In this document: positions 24,541 to 36,674 of the stretch, piece by piece | How the letters are laid out: the number at the start of each line of letters is the position of its first letter | Position numbering within the stretch: position 1 is the stretch's first letter | From: Verpa conica | Lineage: Eukaryota; Ascomycota; Pezizomycetes; Pezizales; Morchellaceae | DNA: 64,000 bases | Reading direction: 5' to 3' | NCBI GenBank assembly: GCA_033030425.1 | Contig: JAUFSD010000004.1 | Span: 1,922,001-1,986,000 of the forward strand | Position numbers and translations under genes: made by a program | Notes under the pieces: model-generated | The model's input: the letters and a program-made list of their open reading frames with translations, nothing else | The model's database searches: none | What the model was told of the DNA's origin: nothing

Positions 24541-25590
24541 GACTATCTCGAGTGTGCTAACGGCTAGTAGATTTCTCATTCCCAACACCCATAGTGGAAG
24601 CTGAATCACCGGGCGGGAAGAGACCAGGTTCATCTGATCTCCAGCTAGTGTATAGTCATTGATATAGTTTATGCTATAGAAGTTTCAATAGTTACTTATT
24701 AAAGGCTCTATGTATTGTTTTTGAAAATCAAATATATTCACATTTTTGAATTGAGTCATGACATAACGCGTGTTCGGGCCAAGTAACGTGCGTTTGAAGT
24801 TACCTAGCTAACCACATTCGGGATAATATAATTATATGCACGTCGGGTAAAAGTTATCTTCTCATTTGTATTATCAAAGATTCAAGACACTTAAAAATTG
24901 TTTATTGAAGAACAGATAGCGCAGCATTATAGTGTGAGATCTGTCAGATTATAAAGGTAGTGTAAATGATGGTAAATTTGTCCTTAGAAACTACAACCCT
25001 ATACGCGGCCATGTTCCAACGAGATTCCTTCCCATAAATACCACTCGATACAGTAATATCACCTGATAAAATAAAGGTAGTAAGAGGGTAGGGCTCGACC
25101 TAATGCATGAGATTCCTATTAGTATTCTTTTTATAACGGATCATGGGAGCCTTACAACTCAAGCGGAAGACCCTATATGTCTTATTTACTTACCCTAGAA
25201 AGTGTCGGGGTTATAAACCCTATTCACACGTCCTTGTTTCTTTGTATAAACTACAGAGCCTAGTACACGGCCTTTACTTATCAGGGGCTATAATTTACCA
25301 GGGAACGGGAGGGCGCCATAGTGCCATGGTGGTGGAAGCTCAGACAGAGATGAATGCGGGTGCTTTGTCAGTAAGAAACATGAATCATCTACCCGAGACA
25401 CTAGGTTTTGCCTAGCAAGTCTCTCACTATCCATATATGGTAATTCCGGGCACCAACCATCAAACAACTCAGGATTCAAAATAACCTCAACGCTCGGACT
25501 ACTAGGGTACAAAGCTTCTACCACTGTCAGCTCCAGCCCCATCATACTCATTACACTTGATATTGGAATCCCCAAAGACTGACCTGCATA
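24541..25590. other. Intergenic, AT-rich
   Basis: No gene is seen. It includes one of two direct-repeat copies (25132-25149 plus about 45 bp of weaker similarity) that flank the next gene. Confidence 0.5.
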
Positions 25591-26672
25591 ATGAGCTCGA
25601 CGATAGAATGCCCGTGGTGTGGCCAGAAGTTCAGGAAGAAGGGACACTTGGGGCGCCATTACGACTACTGGGTGCATTCTCCTAATCCACGCCCCTCAGA
25701 TCAAAAGCATACGGAGGAAGCGATTGAAGAAATGAGGGTAATACGGGGGCAAGCTACACGGAAGCCACGTGCTGGAACTCCCGTTGGAATGTCTTCCTCA
25801 GAGCATAAAAGAGCAGTAGGTATCCAGAGACTTTTGTATGGTACGGTTTCAGGGGTAACTGTGGTACTGGGGTGTTGTTGCAGGTACGGGCATTACAGAA
25901 CAAGGCAAGCTATTCCCGCCACGTGGAAAAAAATAGGGAACGCGGTAGAGGGAAATACTACTATCTCCTTGCGAGAACTATGGCATTGGAAGAGCTTGAG
26001 AAAGAGGCAGCCCTTAAGTAGGTTCTGACACGTGGGAAATAGACCTGAAAACACGAAAACATTTGCTGATCCTAGTCTTAATAATTTAGAGAATGTGTCT
26101 CTTGCCATTACGATATCAAGCCAGACGATGGACCCGACATGGTGAATTTTGCTACTATCGTTTATTTATTTCTTCCGCACCATACATCAATATTACCGGG
26201 CCCAGAATGTCAAGCCTTCTCCGGTGAAGGTAGAGCAGCAGACTCGGGGTGGAAGGCTGAAATCCCGAGCCGCAGGGAATACGAGGCGCTGAGCCTGCTT
26301 CTTGATCCTGACCATAATCCCAAGATGGGGAGTGTCTGGATGCAGACACTGGTCTCTGAGTGGGATAAGTGGGATAGGTTCGATAATCAGGAGAAGCTAA
26401 CCAAGACAATACAAGAGCTTAGCCGGGCCTTTGTTAGGCAAAAGCACAAAACTGACGTTTTACAATCCTATCTCTGCCCAACGACACTTCAGGAGAAGGT
26501 TCTGAAATGGGAATCACGAATCCGGGAGAAACGTGAATCGGGCAACATTGTCACAAGGGACAGCCTTGACGCTCTGCTAGCAGAAGACTTGCGGATATCT
26601 TTTCCAGATGTTTTTGACGAGGAGTCCGGAAGTGGTAGTGATATTGACCTTCGCGATTTATTTGCCGGCTAG
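25591..26672 (+). CDS. Single C2H2 zinc-finger protein, unknown function
   Basis: Three exons, 25591-25815, 25884-26017 and 26090-26672, give 313 residues. Introns are 68 and 72 bp. Phases match at both joins. Residues 7-28 form a C2H2-like finger (CPWCGQKFRKKGHLGRHYDYWVH). Exon 2 is strongly basic then helical (RHVEKNRERGRGKYYYLL, ALEELEKEAALK). The C-terminal half is helical and ends in an acidic tail with a Ser/Asp-rich motif (EESGSGSDIDLRD). This arrangement suggests a nuclear DNA- or RNA-binding protein, but no family was recognised. The start of exon 3 is less certain than the other joins. Confidence 0.6.
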
Positions 26673-28098
26673 TATCATGTATGGCGGCTGGGGGTTTGTG
26701 GTTTCTGAGATCTTTTTCATCGGTGCTACTTCTACTATTTATTTATTCTTACGGTTTCTAACCCTCTCTAATCTGCGTTAATATGTATTTCCTTCACTCT
26801 GCTAAAATTATACAGGCTTCGGCATTTGGCAGTGGTGGCGCAGGTAGTTGACTTTTTGACCGGAGGTAATTGTACCAGGCTGTACGCAGTGGAGGTTGAT
26901 TGATGACGTAATTAGGGCGACAGCTCTGAGTAGAAAGGGCGGAAATGAACCAACCACATTCTTCTCCGTAGACTGGTCTACAAGGCTAGTTGGTAGTATG
27001 GAACCCGGCGGTGGGTAATAATTGTTCGGGGCTGTGGGTAAGATACATATTTTTTTGGTGCGTAGTTTAGGAGGATGGAGGGTAATGTAGTGATTTGAGG
27101 CCTGGGACCTTGTTCTTTCTTTTTCTTTTCTGTGTCGAACTTATATAATATATCTTTGTATTTTCTGAACTTTGGGGAGAGAAGGAGAATGCGTGACATT
27201 GTGTTACGAGGTAGTAGTATCACCTCAATCACTAATTTAATCAGTAGTTAAGATCAGTAATTAATTATAACGGATCATGGGAGTCATAAAACTCAATCTG
27301 AAGGTCCTATATACTATATTGGTCTACTGGGGCTAAACAAGTATGTCTCCTCGGGGTGTAGTCTGATGGCCATAATAAATGTAAGGCTATAGCTCCATCG
27401 TACTTAGTCTAATTATTTAAACAAGTACCGGCAGATGACGAATGAAGGCCTAAGCCTATGATCAGGTAAGGGATCTTTATCCCATGATTTTGTGGGATAT
27501 TCTTTGGGGCAGTAGGTACGGCCTAGGGTTAGGGTTAAATAAACTGAGATGGCGCCCACCAGGGCGAACTTCGCCAATTGGGGCATCACATTCCCTCCAC
27601 GAAGCTGCCAAAGGCCCGCTAGACCATTTGTGAAGGGCATTTCGTTAAGGGCAAACGGCCCCACTCGTGTGATTAACCCTACTTCCCCTTCTACTACTAT
27701 ATGCGCTAATGAGGCGGGTTTATATCAATACAAGTAGCGCTTTGTTGAATCGGTAGGGATCATTGAAATCAAGTGGTTATCCAGCCTATAATATAAGATA
27801 AAGAGGGGCATATGGAGGTATTTTCTTGGATGGTCACCAAACATACAATCTCTAAATGGCTGCTCTGGCTATAGAAATACCTAAATGGTCATAGCAGTAC
27901 CTTCCCATTCAATCTATATGAGTAGAATCCCAGTGGTTAAATAGGCTCGCATTACTCCATAATCGACTCCTACATTCCTTTCTTCCCGCCTTACACAATC
28001 AAGACACCAGAAAACCCAAGCACTTCCGACTACAAACAGCTTCACCGGTTCTTCAACAAATACACCTCCAAACTTTTAAGCCGATAGTTATTAGAAAC
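26673..28098. other. Intergenic carrying the duplicated LysM tail
   Basis: It contains the LysM-gene tail copy at 26992-27252, the second direct-repeat copy at 27266-27283, and a TTAGGG doublet at 27524-27537. Otherwise no gene is seen. Confidence 0.55.
26992..27252 (+). pseudogene. Duplicated 3' end of the multi-LysM gene
   Basis: This block matches 35356-35632 along its length: the last half of the ninth LysM domain (NPAVGN then CSGLWV), the stop codon, and about 200 bp of 3' flank including the TTCTTTCTTTTTCTTTTCTG tract. The coding part has decayed. The YVYC that ends a normal LysM unit reads YIFF here. No other part of the LysM gene is present, so this is a partial segmental duplication about 8.4 kb from its source. 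Confidence 0.85.
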
Positions 28099-28662
28099 AT
28101 GAATTTAACAATTCTGGTTGATGGCCAGTTAGAGCAACCAGCTGACCATATCTCTGGGTTGACTGCGTTCGACGGTATAAATCCCCCTCATATCGTACCG
28201 CTTGTCATTAAGGATCTACAACGCTTCCGCACAGTATTAGTAACTCTGATCCAAGAGTATAACGAAATATACAACAGGCCTGGCAGAACAAGCAATGACA
28301 TGGCCATCCAAAAAGTTTACATTAATGATGCGCTAACTTGGTTTACGGGCACCGCGACCAATCGGAGTGATCTCCTATTGAATCAACTAAAGGAATACCT
28401 GACCACGGAAGGGAATGGGAGGATTTTCGCTCAAGCCAACCCTGCCATAGGATACCATAACGGGAGCAGGGCTATCAGGGCGTTGTACTCCCAGTATGAC
28501 TCACTTATCAACGTTACTCAACAATTTAACAGCATAGATAATATCATCATGAATCTGATGCCGGCTGGGCAGAAAACTTACATTCTCCCAAAACTCAATG
28601 ACCTGGGATACTTGAGGCTTCCGGGCGCCGAGGAGATGATACAAGCAGGCCTACTTAAGTAA
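28099..28662 (+). CDS. Hypothetical protein, 187 residues
   Basis: A single open frame with a good length and non-random composition. It is mostly helical, without a signal peptide or membrane segment. Features visible are LVIKDLQRFRTVLVTLIQEY, an Asn-rich middle and PAGQKTYILPKLNDLGYL near the end. The stop is inside CTTAAGTAAGTTAGG, which is also a consensus splice donor (GTAAGT), with a branch-like CCTAATAC and an AG at about 28700, so another short exon is possible. No family was recognised. Confidence 0.55.
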   Translation: MNLTILVDGQLEQPADHISGLTAFDGINPPHIVPLVIKDLQRFRTVLVTLIQEYNEIYNRPGRTSNDMAIQKVYINDALTWFTGTATNRSDLLLNQLKEYLTTEGNGRIFAQANPAIGYHNGSRAIRALYSQYDSLINVTQQFNSIDNIIMNLMPAGQKTYILPKLNDLGYLRLPGAEEMIQAGLLK

Positions 28663-29612
28663 GTTAGGATAATATTTCCATGCGCCTAATACATGATTAG
28701 TATGGGTGACATCGTATTCATTTCATTTGTTTTCGTTAGAGGTAATCAGTCACATTTCCGTGTGCCACGTCTGTATTTTTGATGAGGTCATTTCTATTAT
28801 TTAAAGCGCCAATATATCTTTATGCTCAAAGCCTAAAGTAGTGTAATTTGTGTTGAGGTTCATAGACTATATTTAGTGTTTCGCAACTATAACAGGCTTA
28901 ATATGAGTAGATTTATAATAAATAGGCTACTAGTACAATAAATAAATGTCACATTATGAACTTATAATTATATCACTAAAGCCCAAAAGCTTTAAAGGTT
29001 CTACCATCCATGGATATTCATCTTTCCTAGATCGAAATGCCCTTCTACTTAGGTAGCTATATATCCAACATAAGATTACTATAGATAAACGAGTGATATC
29101 CCATGACGGCATATAAATCATTTACCCTAAACTCATGTGTCAGATGCCCTTCCCCAGAGTCAGAGGCAATTATAAAGATTTAACCCACTGTCAGTGTTTG
29201 CGCCCTTCCGGTATCGAGAGTGGCCCTTATGATGGAGTTCCTTCGATGACAAGACGATGATTTGCCAGACAGTACCTAATGCGAGCCGATTAATATATTT
29301 CATGATTGTAGATAGTAATTTCGTGCCTCTTAAACCAAACGTGGCCCTCTTGACAAACATGTTCCACCCCCTAGATTTACTCTAATCTGAAGGTGGGTGT
29401 TAAAGCGCATGGCCGTGTTATCTCCTTCCAAGCCAATAGTCCCCCTAGAGTTACCAACACTGCTTCTCTACAATGTATTAACGACACTCATTTACGGCCA
29501 ACTCCCAGATATTCTTCTATTCATAGGACCGGCACCAACTTTACTTCACATCTGACCAACCAATTCGCTTATCAGTACCTCTTATCCCCCCCTGTCCTAT
29601 TTCCTACCCCGC
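28663..29612. other. Intergenic, nothing recognised
   Basis: AT-rich for the first 400 bp, then mixed. No convincing gene or repeat was seen. Confidence 0.5.
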
Positions 29613-30268
29613 TTATAGCTCTGACCCATTCCACACCTCCTCCTCGCGCCCCAACACACCCACCGCAACCTCATCAATCCCCATCGCCGCCCCAAACTCA
29701 CTCACCGATGTCCAAAACTCGACAAGCAGGACATGAATGTGAACCTTTAGTGTTCCTTTATATCCATTCTCATCTCCTTCATAACTCTCCTGTCTAGAAT
29801 AGTACGGATCTACAGCGGCAACATAGGGTAGGTTCTGTTTGCCTTTAGAGCTCTGGACCGGGTTAAGCAGTGAGGAAATACAGGCATCGTCGATGAGGAA
29901 GAAGATTTCAGAAGTTGTATAATGAGGCCGGGCTTCTGTTTCAAGAAGATTACTGAAGTGACTAGGGACATGGCTAGTTAATACGCATATGGTTCTCAAC
30001 ATAAAGTGTTTGAGAGGGTTAGGGTTCAGCACCTCCTCGCAACTCCTACCGGGTCCTCCCCATCCGCTACATGGAGGTCAACCCACTCAAAGCTCAACCC
30101 ATCTGTAATCTTCTCTCCGCCTGTATCAGTCCTGATCTGCCTTTTCATCGACGCTTGAAAGCTCCTCTTCCATTTATTCCAGGTGCTTTCCTCTTGCGGT
30201 GGTCCCTGAATTACACGATACGCCATAAACCCCCATTTTGCACCATCAAGTGTTCCTTTTGCAGACAT
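29613..30268 (-). CDS. Hypothetical fungal protein, two exons
   Basis: Exons 30268-30033 and 29961-29613 give 194 residues. The 71-bp intron has donor GTGCTG and acceptor CCCTAG and holds a telomere-type AACCCTAACCCT motif. The joined frame continues cleanly (SHFSNLLETEARPHYTT). The C-terminal half has a hydrophobic, acidic pattern (EIFFLIDDACISSLLNP, NLPYVAAVDPYY) that looks like a folded domain. I do not recognise it. An in-frame ATG at 30340 would add a very basic extension; I prefer 30268, but the longer form is possible. Confidence 0.55.
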
Positions 30269-32179
30269 GATTAACTTGAAGAGATTCCCCTCCCTCACAC
30301 GCCCCTCCCGCTCCCGTGCCCGTTTTCGCCCATTGAACATGTGCTCCTTTGGTAACTTGCGGCCGTTGGCTTCGAAGAGTTCCCGGACTGAGTTTTTATC
30401 AATTCAACTACCGCGACAGAAACAAATCGGATAAGTAGTTACTTTGTTGCAACCCTAACCCTCGCATATCCACTGCCAAGGTGTCCCTGCAGCAGATAAG
30501 CTTACAAGGCTCTGGCATAAAGTGACCGAACGGTAGGGGTCTGCATGCAGTACGGGGCAGCATACAGACGGCGGAAATAATGAACGGTTGTAATGGCAAT
30601 TCTCTAGCAAGACATGCTGATGTTTGGCCACAAGTGGCACAGTGACTCTGCCTCAGTGGCCAAGTCACTTAACCACACTGAATGGCTGAGGTCTACCTGA
30701 AGCATAATGACAATTATGGGTGGAAATTGTGCTCCTTTTCCCCCTAGGTATTTACCAAGCAGTATTAGACCCTCTGTGATTATGTTGCATACTTTTTTCT
30801 ACATTCTTTGTTAGTTAAATAGTAGAGTAGGACTGGGCTGTAGAAGGACTTTGCTAATCCGCCCCTCCTGATGTTTAGTGGTGGATCATGATCACCCTCG
30901 CCTGTCTCTTAGGCAGACCCATGCCCGTTCGGTCACTTTATGCCAGAGCCTTGTACTATAAACGATAAGCTTACTGCAAGCAATCTGTACCTGCAGCGAC
31001 GATCTAGCGCAGGGGCAGGGTTAAGGTCGGATGATTCCACTCTACACGCGCAAACCAAGCTGGTGATACCGGTTTAGCGACCGGTGGCGGTTACTGGATG
31101 CGGTGCGATGAGAGGCGGTAAGTGAATAATGCCTCATAGTTGAGCCGTCGCTGAAGATTACAGTTAACCCGTCGGGGAAGATTGCGGTGGTGGGGCCATG
31201 GTAGCGACGTGCTGGTGTGGATGTAGAGGAGAGATTGGCCGTATTAAAGGAATACTACCGGTAGTGTTGATTTCCACTCTACAGAGACCAGCAAAGATTT
31301 ATTTCGGAAAGTAGGTATGAATTCGGGTTTGTGTGTAATTAATTCTAGCTAAGTAGTCTATGTTATGTCTCCTTTACTATATACATCTCTACAGCTATTG
31401 CAGAAGCACTCTGATTGCAAAGATGGTGGGGGTATCGATATGATAATGATAACCAATATGAGATAGCGAATTTATAACATGTAAATACTCTTGTCTCATA
31501 TTGTTTTCTCTCATTGGCCCTAACATTCAGCGAGATTGTACAGATTGTTAATCAAACTTGTGCACTAAAGTAAAATACGAGTGATGTCTCATGATCTAAA
31601 AACTCGGGGATTGAGTAATGACCGAGGCCCGAGGTGGGGAGAGCTGGTCACCGGTTTGTCATGAAACAGGCAAGGTACTCCAACCCCATTAGACTACTAT
31701 ATCAAATAGATCTGCCGACGTGGGAACTGCTGGGGGAGGATAGAGTGTCTCAATTGATTAAGCACGGTGACGGCTCTGGGAGTAGCAAGAATACTAGATT
31801 ACAGTAGTAAATCAGTGATACAAAGAAATAGAGTGCGAGCAGATTGTATTTTATTGTTCACGCGGCACGGAGAGGCGGCAGACCGTCTATCGGGTATTCC
31901 AAGACCGGGGGACAACAGTCGTGAGTGAACCCCTGCGTATAGCTCGTCATATATGATTCATCGCGTCTGTCGCCAAGCCTATCGGTACAACAGCAGAGGT
32001 TTGACATCGTGATGTTCATCTTCACCTTCATGCATCATCACGGCGTCAGTGTATGGTTCCATCCTCATCTTGATATCTGTTCCTTGTAGTAGGATAACCC
32101 CTCGATGCTCTCTTAATATGTAGTCTCTTCCCCGCTCATCTCCTTCTCTCATCTGCAGCCACGAGTTCGTAGTCTTCAG
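30269..32179. other. Intergenic with a long inverted repeat
   Basis: No gene is recognised in 1.9 kb. A perfect 30-bp inverted repeat is present (30504-30533 and 30925-30954), and a telomere-type doublet lies at 30451-30462. Confidence 0.5.
30504..30954. mobile_element. Foldback element with 30-bp perfect arms
   Basis: ACAAGGCTCTGGCATAAAGT continues into GACCGAACGG at 30504-30533 and returns as its exact reverse complement at 30925-30954. Weaker pairing extends outward: AAGCTTAC and CAGATAAG on one side, ATAAGCTTA on the other. The 391-bp loop has no gene. It fits a small inverted-repeat transposon or a foldback structure. Confidence 0.6.
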
Positions 32180-35100
32180 CTCCTGATAGAGCTCTCTTGC
32201 TCCCCTCTCGGAATTGCTGCCCTTTTCTTACTGGCCTTCTCTTTCACATGAGCTCAAGTGTTTCCCGATGGAGAGCAGTTTGTCTCTTACCCCGGTCTCT
32301 CAAGCAAATGCATTGCTGCACTCAACAGCACTGCTCTATGCCCGGACTAACTTGTAAGCGTGGCATGGAGCTCTCTCACACCTTCTGATGCACAACTTAC
32401 TACCATCTGCGCGGAGACCTGTCAGACAAGTCTACAGATCCTACGAAGTCCAGTTATGGCTACTTACACTGCTGCAACAGACAAAATCACCATTGGTGGC
32501 AACGTCGTACCCGCGTCTTATATCCCTCATCTGTTTTTGTACTATCAAGGACTTCGCTTGAAACACTCGTGAGCTTTCCCTATCCATTTCATAGACATAT
32601 ACAGGCGGATTAACACCCCATAGTACTACAAACGAATTCTGCACCGCCATCTTCAACTCCTACTCGGAACTTACCGCTTTCCCGGACGAGTGCGCAGATT
32701 GCCTGCTACGCAATCAGCAATACTCCCTCTCTTCCCCATTCGGATACTCCGAAGCCTATGCTTCTGGTTTTAGCAGTACGACTGTCTCCTGTGCAAAAAC
32801 TGCAGAATACACATACACCATCCCCATATCTCTCGGCACACCAGCAACGACAGCAACGGCGGCATCCCCGACTCCAACTGCATGTACAGATACTTACACG
32901 GTAAAGACAGGAGACACATGCGAGTCTATTGCCGTCGCGCAAAACGTATCAATTTTCGCAATCACGTACGAAAACAAGCTGTTCAGCAACCGCGATGACC
33001 TCTCAGCACCCGGGGGCACGATCTGCTTGCCGGATATATGTCAGAAGTACACGGTGAAAGCCGGGGATACATGTTATGGAATCACAAAGCAGTGGGGTTG
33101 GTACATTACGGTAACGCAGCTTGTGGCGTGGAATTATCAGTTTAATACTCTATGTGGGAATATCAATCAGTGGATGGGGAGTGTGATTTGTGTGAGGTGT
33201 GTCTCTCTGTGTGTGCGTGCTGGGTTTGTGGGGATATACTGACGGAGGTAGTCCGCCAGGAGATGATCTGGAGGTGAAGCCAACAAATACGATGGTCAAT
33301 CCGACGGAGGTAACGACTACAATATGAGTTTTCTCTATATTTAAATCTTGTCTTTGAGTATAAAGAATATATAGCATGTGTTGCTCTTCGACTACTCTCC
33401 TCTCTGCTAGATATCTGGGGACTAACAAAATCTCATAGACCTGCCCCAACCAATGTTGGTCCAGGTACAAACAGATATTGTGCCAAGTACTACGAGGTCC
33501 AAGCCGGGGACACCAGCGCAGACATCAGTATGCGAAGCGGGATCGAGCTGGAAGACTTCTATTTTCTCAATCTCGGGATTGATGAAAACTGCTATCATAT
33601 CCTCTCAGGGTTCAACTACTGCGTTCTTGCGGTGGGGTCGAGTAAGTTTCTTTGCTCCATCAAGGGGGTTTTTGAAATAGTGATGCTAATGTGCTCATTT
33701 TTTATTTAAGACCTATACCTCTTACCTGTATGTATCTGTCATTTCCTCTTATTCCTCTATTGAGCTAAGCTAACGCTCCACCCTCTAGTGGTACCACAAC
33801 GATGGACGATCCCTGTATCCGCACAGATGCTCCTTACTCTTACTGTGCTACGGCTACAAACCTCCCTGAAGCCACCTTTGATACAGTCGATCCGACTACA
33901 ACCGCTTACACCTTCCCCGTAGCTACTGGCAAGGCAGAAGACTGCGACACCTACCGCAACTACATCTCAGTTAACTCAACCGCCGCGGCTGATGTTGAAT
34001 TCGAGGCAAAGGTTAATTCCTGCGCCAGGGTTGCGACGTTTTATGGTACCACCGTCGACTAGTTGATTGAGTGGAACCCAACCTTGACAGCCGGGGATAC
34101 CTGTACTCTTCTTAAGGGATTCCGGTATTGTGTCAGGAATGGTGCTGTTATGGAAGGTATGCTCCTTAATATTAGAGTGCGTAGGCACGGTGCTAATATG
34201 AGATAGAATTAACGACAAGTGATCCATGGGCTGTCCCAAGTTCTACCGCGATCCCGCAGGGCACAATCGATAACTGTATTAAATATGCCAGCATTGTCGG
34301 GGAAGACGCACCATGTATGTTGTCCCCCCACCGGGAATCACACATATGCTAACCTCCTGTAGACTTTACTTGCGATGTTTTCCTTACCTCATATAACATC
34401 ACGCAAGAAGAACTGACTGCCTGGAATCCTTGGGTCCTCTCAGATTGCTCTGGGCTCTATGCAGGCCTCGATTCGTATGACTGGCGCGATGTCTGTATCT
34501 CCGCCTCTGGTACCGCCACCGGCGTCGTACCGATGGGGACTCCTACCTCGTCGACACAAACAGTCAGTGTGCCAGGCCCTACCCAAACCGGAATGCCGGC
34601 GGACTGCACAAAGTACACGCTCGTCGAACGTGGCGATACCTGTGCCACTATTGAAGCTGAATTTGGGATTGCATTTGCCCAATTCTATCAGTGGAACCCG
34701 GCCATCGGCAGCAACTGTGAGAGCCTTTGGCTCACCTACGCTTACTGGGTTGGTATAACAAGTACTAGCACTTCAACTATTACTTCATCAACAACCACTT
34801 CGGCCCCTGCACCAACGCAAACAGTCATCGTTCAGGGCTGTTCACAGTTGCATAATGTCATGTCTGGCAACACTTGCGCCACTATCGAGGCACAGTACGC
34901 GATCTCCTTTGCAACATTCTATGCATTAAACCCGTCGGTTGGGTCGAACTGTGAAAGTCTCTGGGTAGGATATGCATACTGTGTTGCTATACCCACAAGT
35001 ACTTCCGCTCCCGTACCAACACAAACAGGCATGGCTCAGGGCTGTACGCAATTCTATACTGTAGTCTCTGGCAACACTTGTGCTACGATCGAGGCACAGT

Positions 35101-35432
35101 ATGCAATTTCGTTCGCGAGCTTCTATGCATGGAACCCGTCCATTGGGACAAACTGTGAGAGTCTTTGGGTAGGTTATGCGTATTGTGTTGCTGCACCGTC
35201 AGCTGTTACGACGTCGACGTCGACGCCGACACCGACGGGACCCCCGGCGCAGACACAAGAAGGGATTATAGCGGCGTGTAAGACGTATCATGTTGCTGTG
35301 TCGGGGGATTCTTGCTATGCGTTGCAGGCAAGTTATGGGGTTACGTTAGCGCAGTCGGTAGAATGGAACCCGGCGGTGGGTAATGATTGTTCGGGGTTGT
35401 GGGTAGGGTATGTGTATTGTGTTGGTGTGTAG
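32180..35432 (+). pseudogene. Multi-LysM secreted protein gene with several lesions
   Basis: Blocks encode an N-terminal secretory segment, a Cys-rich pre-domain (ALNSTALCPD, TTICAETCQTS) and nine LysM-type units with the usual CxxYTVxxGDTC...WNP...YCV pattern. The last three form a run at 34600-35430. Such proteins bind chitin or related glycans at the cell surface or outside the cell. Clear introns lie at 32569-32623 and 33197-33251. Lesions: no start codon in the signal-peptide frame, TGA at 32249-32251, TAA in place of a probable CAA near 32350, a frame mismatch at the 33310 junction, and TAG in place of a probable CAG near 34060. The sixth unit ends YW instead of YC. The 3' half (34533-35432) remains open and could still be transcribed. 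Family is certain; loss of the full-length product is likely. Confidence 0.75.
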
Positions 35433-35893
35433 TTTAGGAGAATGGTGGGTAATGTAGTGATTTGAGGTCTGGGATCTCGTTCTTTCTTTTTCTTTTCTGT
35501 ATCGAACTTGTGTAACATATATTTCGATAATCTCTTTTGTATTTTTTGAAGTTTGGAGGGAGGGGGGTGCGCGAGCTTGGGTTACGAGGTACCAGTATCA
35601 CCCCAATCAATAATTTAGTCAGTAGTTAGGATATAAGTCGATTCTCTAGAAGTCTAAGTTAGCTGAAATAAATAAGCCTTTGGTACACCCATCTAGTGTT
35701 TTTAAGCGGCAATTCTTCTGTCCCGGCTCGGGGAATAGACAGGCTACAAGTTGTAGTCCTTCCTAAAGAGAGGTCTAGGGCTGCGGAATATAGTCTCCTC
35801 TACGGGGTGAAGAAAGAAAAATGCGATAAATTATAGTCTACAAATAGGTCCCTACAGTTCACGGACACGAAGCGTACTCTACTGGGATAGTAA

Positions 35894-36475
35894 TGTGCTT
35901 GGCCACTCCCGATTTCGCAAATGGACCCGGTCTATTCGCCAATGGCCTACTGCCTCATATATTCATGACTCTACCGGTCCATTGACGAATGGCCTGGGGG
36001 GGCTAGAATCAGAGAGAGAGCATATAGGTGTCCTAGTGGTCACCAATGTGATGGGGGTTATGTGCCATAATTATCACCACCTGGGGATACTTAGCAAAGA
36101 GGTACTAAATAATTAGGAATTTTTATTATAATGTTCAATAATTATAACGTTTATATATGTAGTAGACATTAACCAGATAGATGTTCTGAATTATCGTGTC
36201 TTTATTTGGGCGTGTGAGGTGTCTTCTCTAAGCTATTACAGTGGGGTAATGAGGGACTATCATTATCTTCTTTAGATCTCAGTAAGTTGGTACTTCTCTA
36301 GACCATTCGTCGATAGACCGGGCGAGCCATGAATATGGGGGGCAGCAGGCCATTGAAGAATAGACCGGGTCCATCTGGGAAATCGCTAAATTGGGGAGTA
36401 GCCCAGAATAGCCATTCGCTAATGGACCGGGCGAGTTATAAATGCATGAGCGCAGTAGTCCATTCGTGAAATCCA
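35894..36475. repeat. Long degenerate inverted repeat
   Basis: The left arm, about 35894-36007, contains GGACCCGGTCTATTCGCCAA and ATATTCATG. It pairs with about 36290-36410, which on the minus strand contains GGACCCGGTCTATTCTTCAA and ATATTCATGGC. A third related block (CCATTCGCTAATGGACCGGG) follows at 36408-36475. It is probably a nested or rearranged inverted-repeat element. Confidence 0.6.
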
Positions 36476-36567
36476 AAGATTAGCGAGGGTAAAGATATGC
36501 ATGCATGTGAGAAAGGATTTCTAGCTTGATTCCAAATACGACAACCATGGAGCACAATACCCGTATT

Positions 36568-36674
36568 CTCATGACATTTGTAGAATGGACTGGTAATGCA
36601 TATCATACAAGATCATAGGCTCGGCGCAGTTTCGTATGGTATGCAATAGCGGGCCATTTTAAAAACGTCATGAG
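36568..36674. mobile_element. Foldback MITE, family 2, copy 1
   Basis: This 107-bp palindrome starts CTCATGAC and ends GTCATGAG. The centre is CATAGGCTCGGCGCAGTTT, and GTATGGTATGCAAT lies in the right arm. The flanks are ATT on both sides, a possible 3-bp target duplication. It is closely related to the element at 57909-58032. Confidence 0.75.

Noticed and set aside
29393..29797. 134-codon plus-strand frame
   Set aside because: Pro/His-rich composition and antisense overlap with the end of the spliced minus-strand gene.
36279..36476. Minus-strand 65-codon frame
   Set aside because: It lies wholly in a degenerate inverted repeat.
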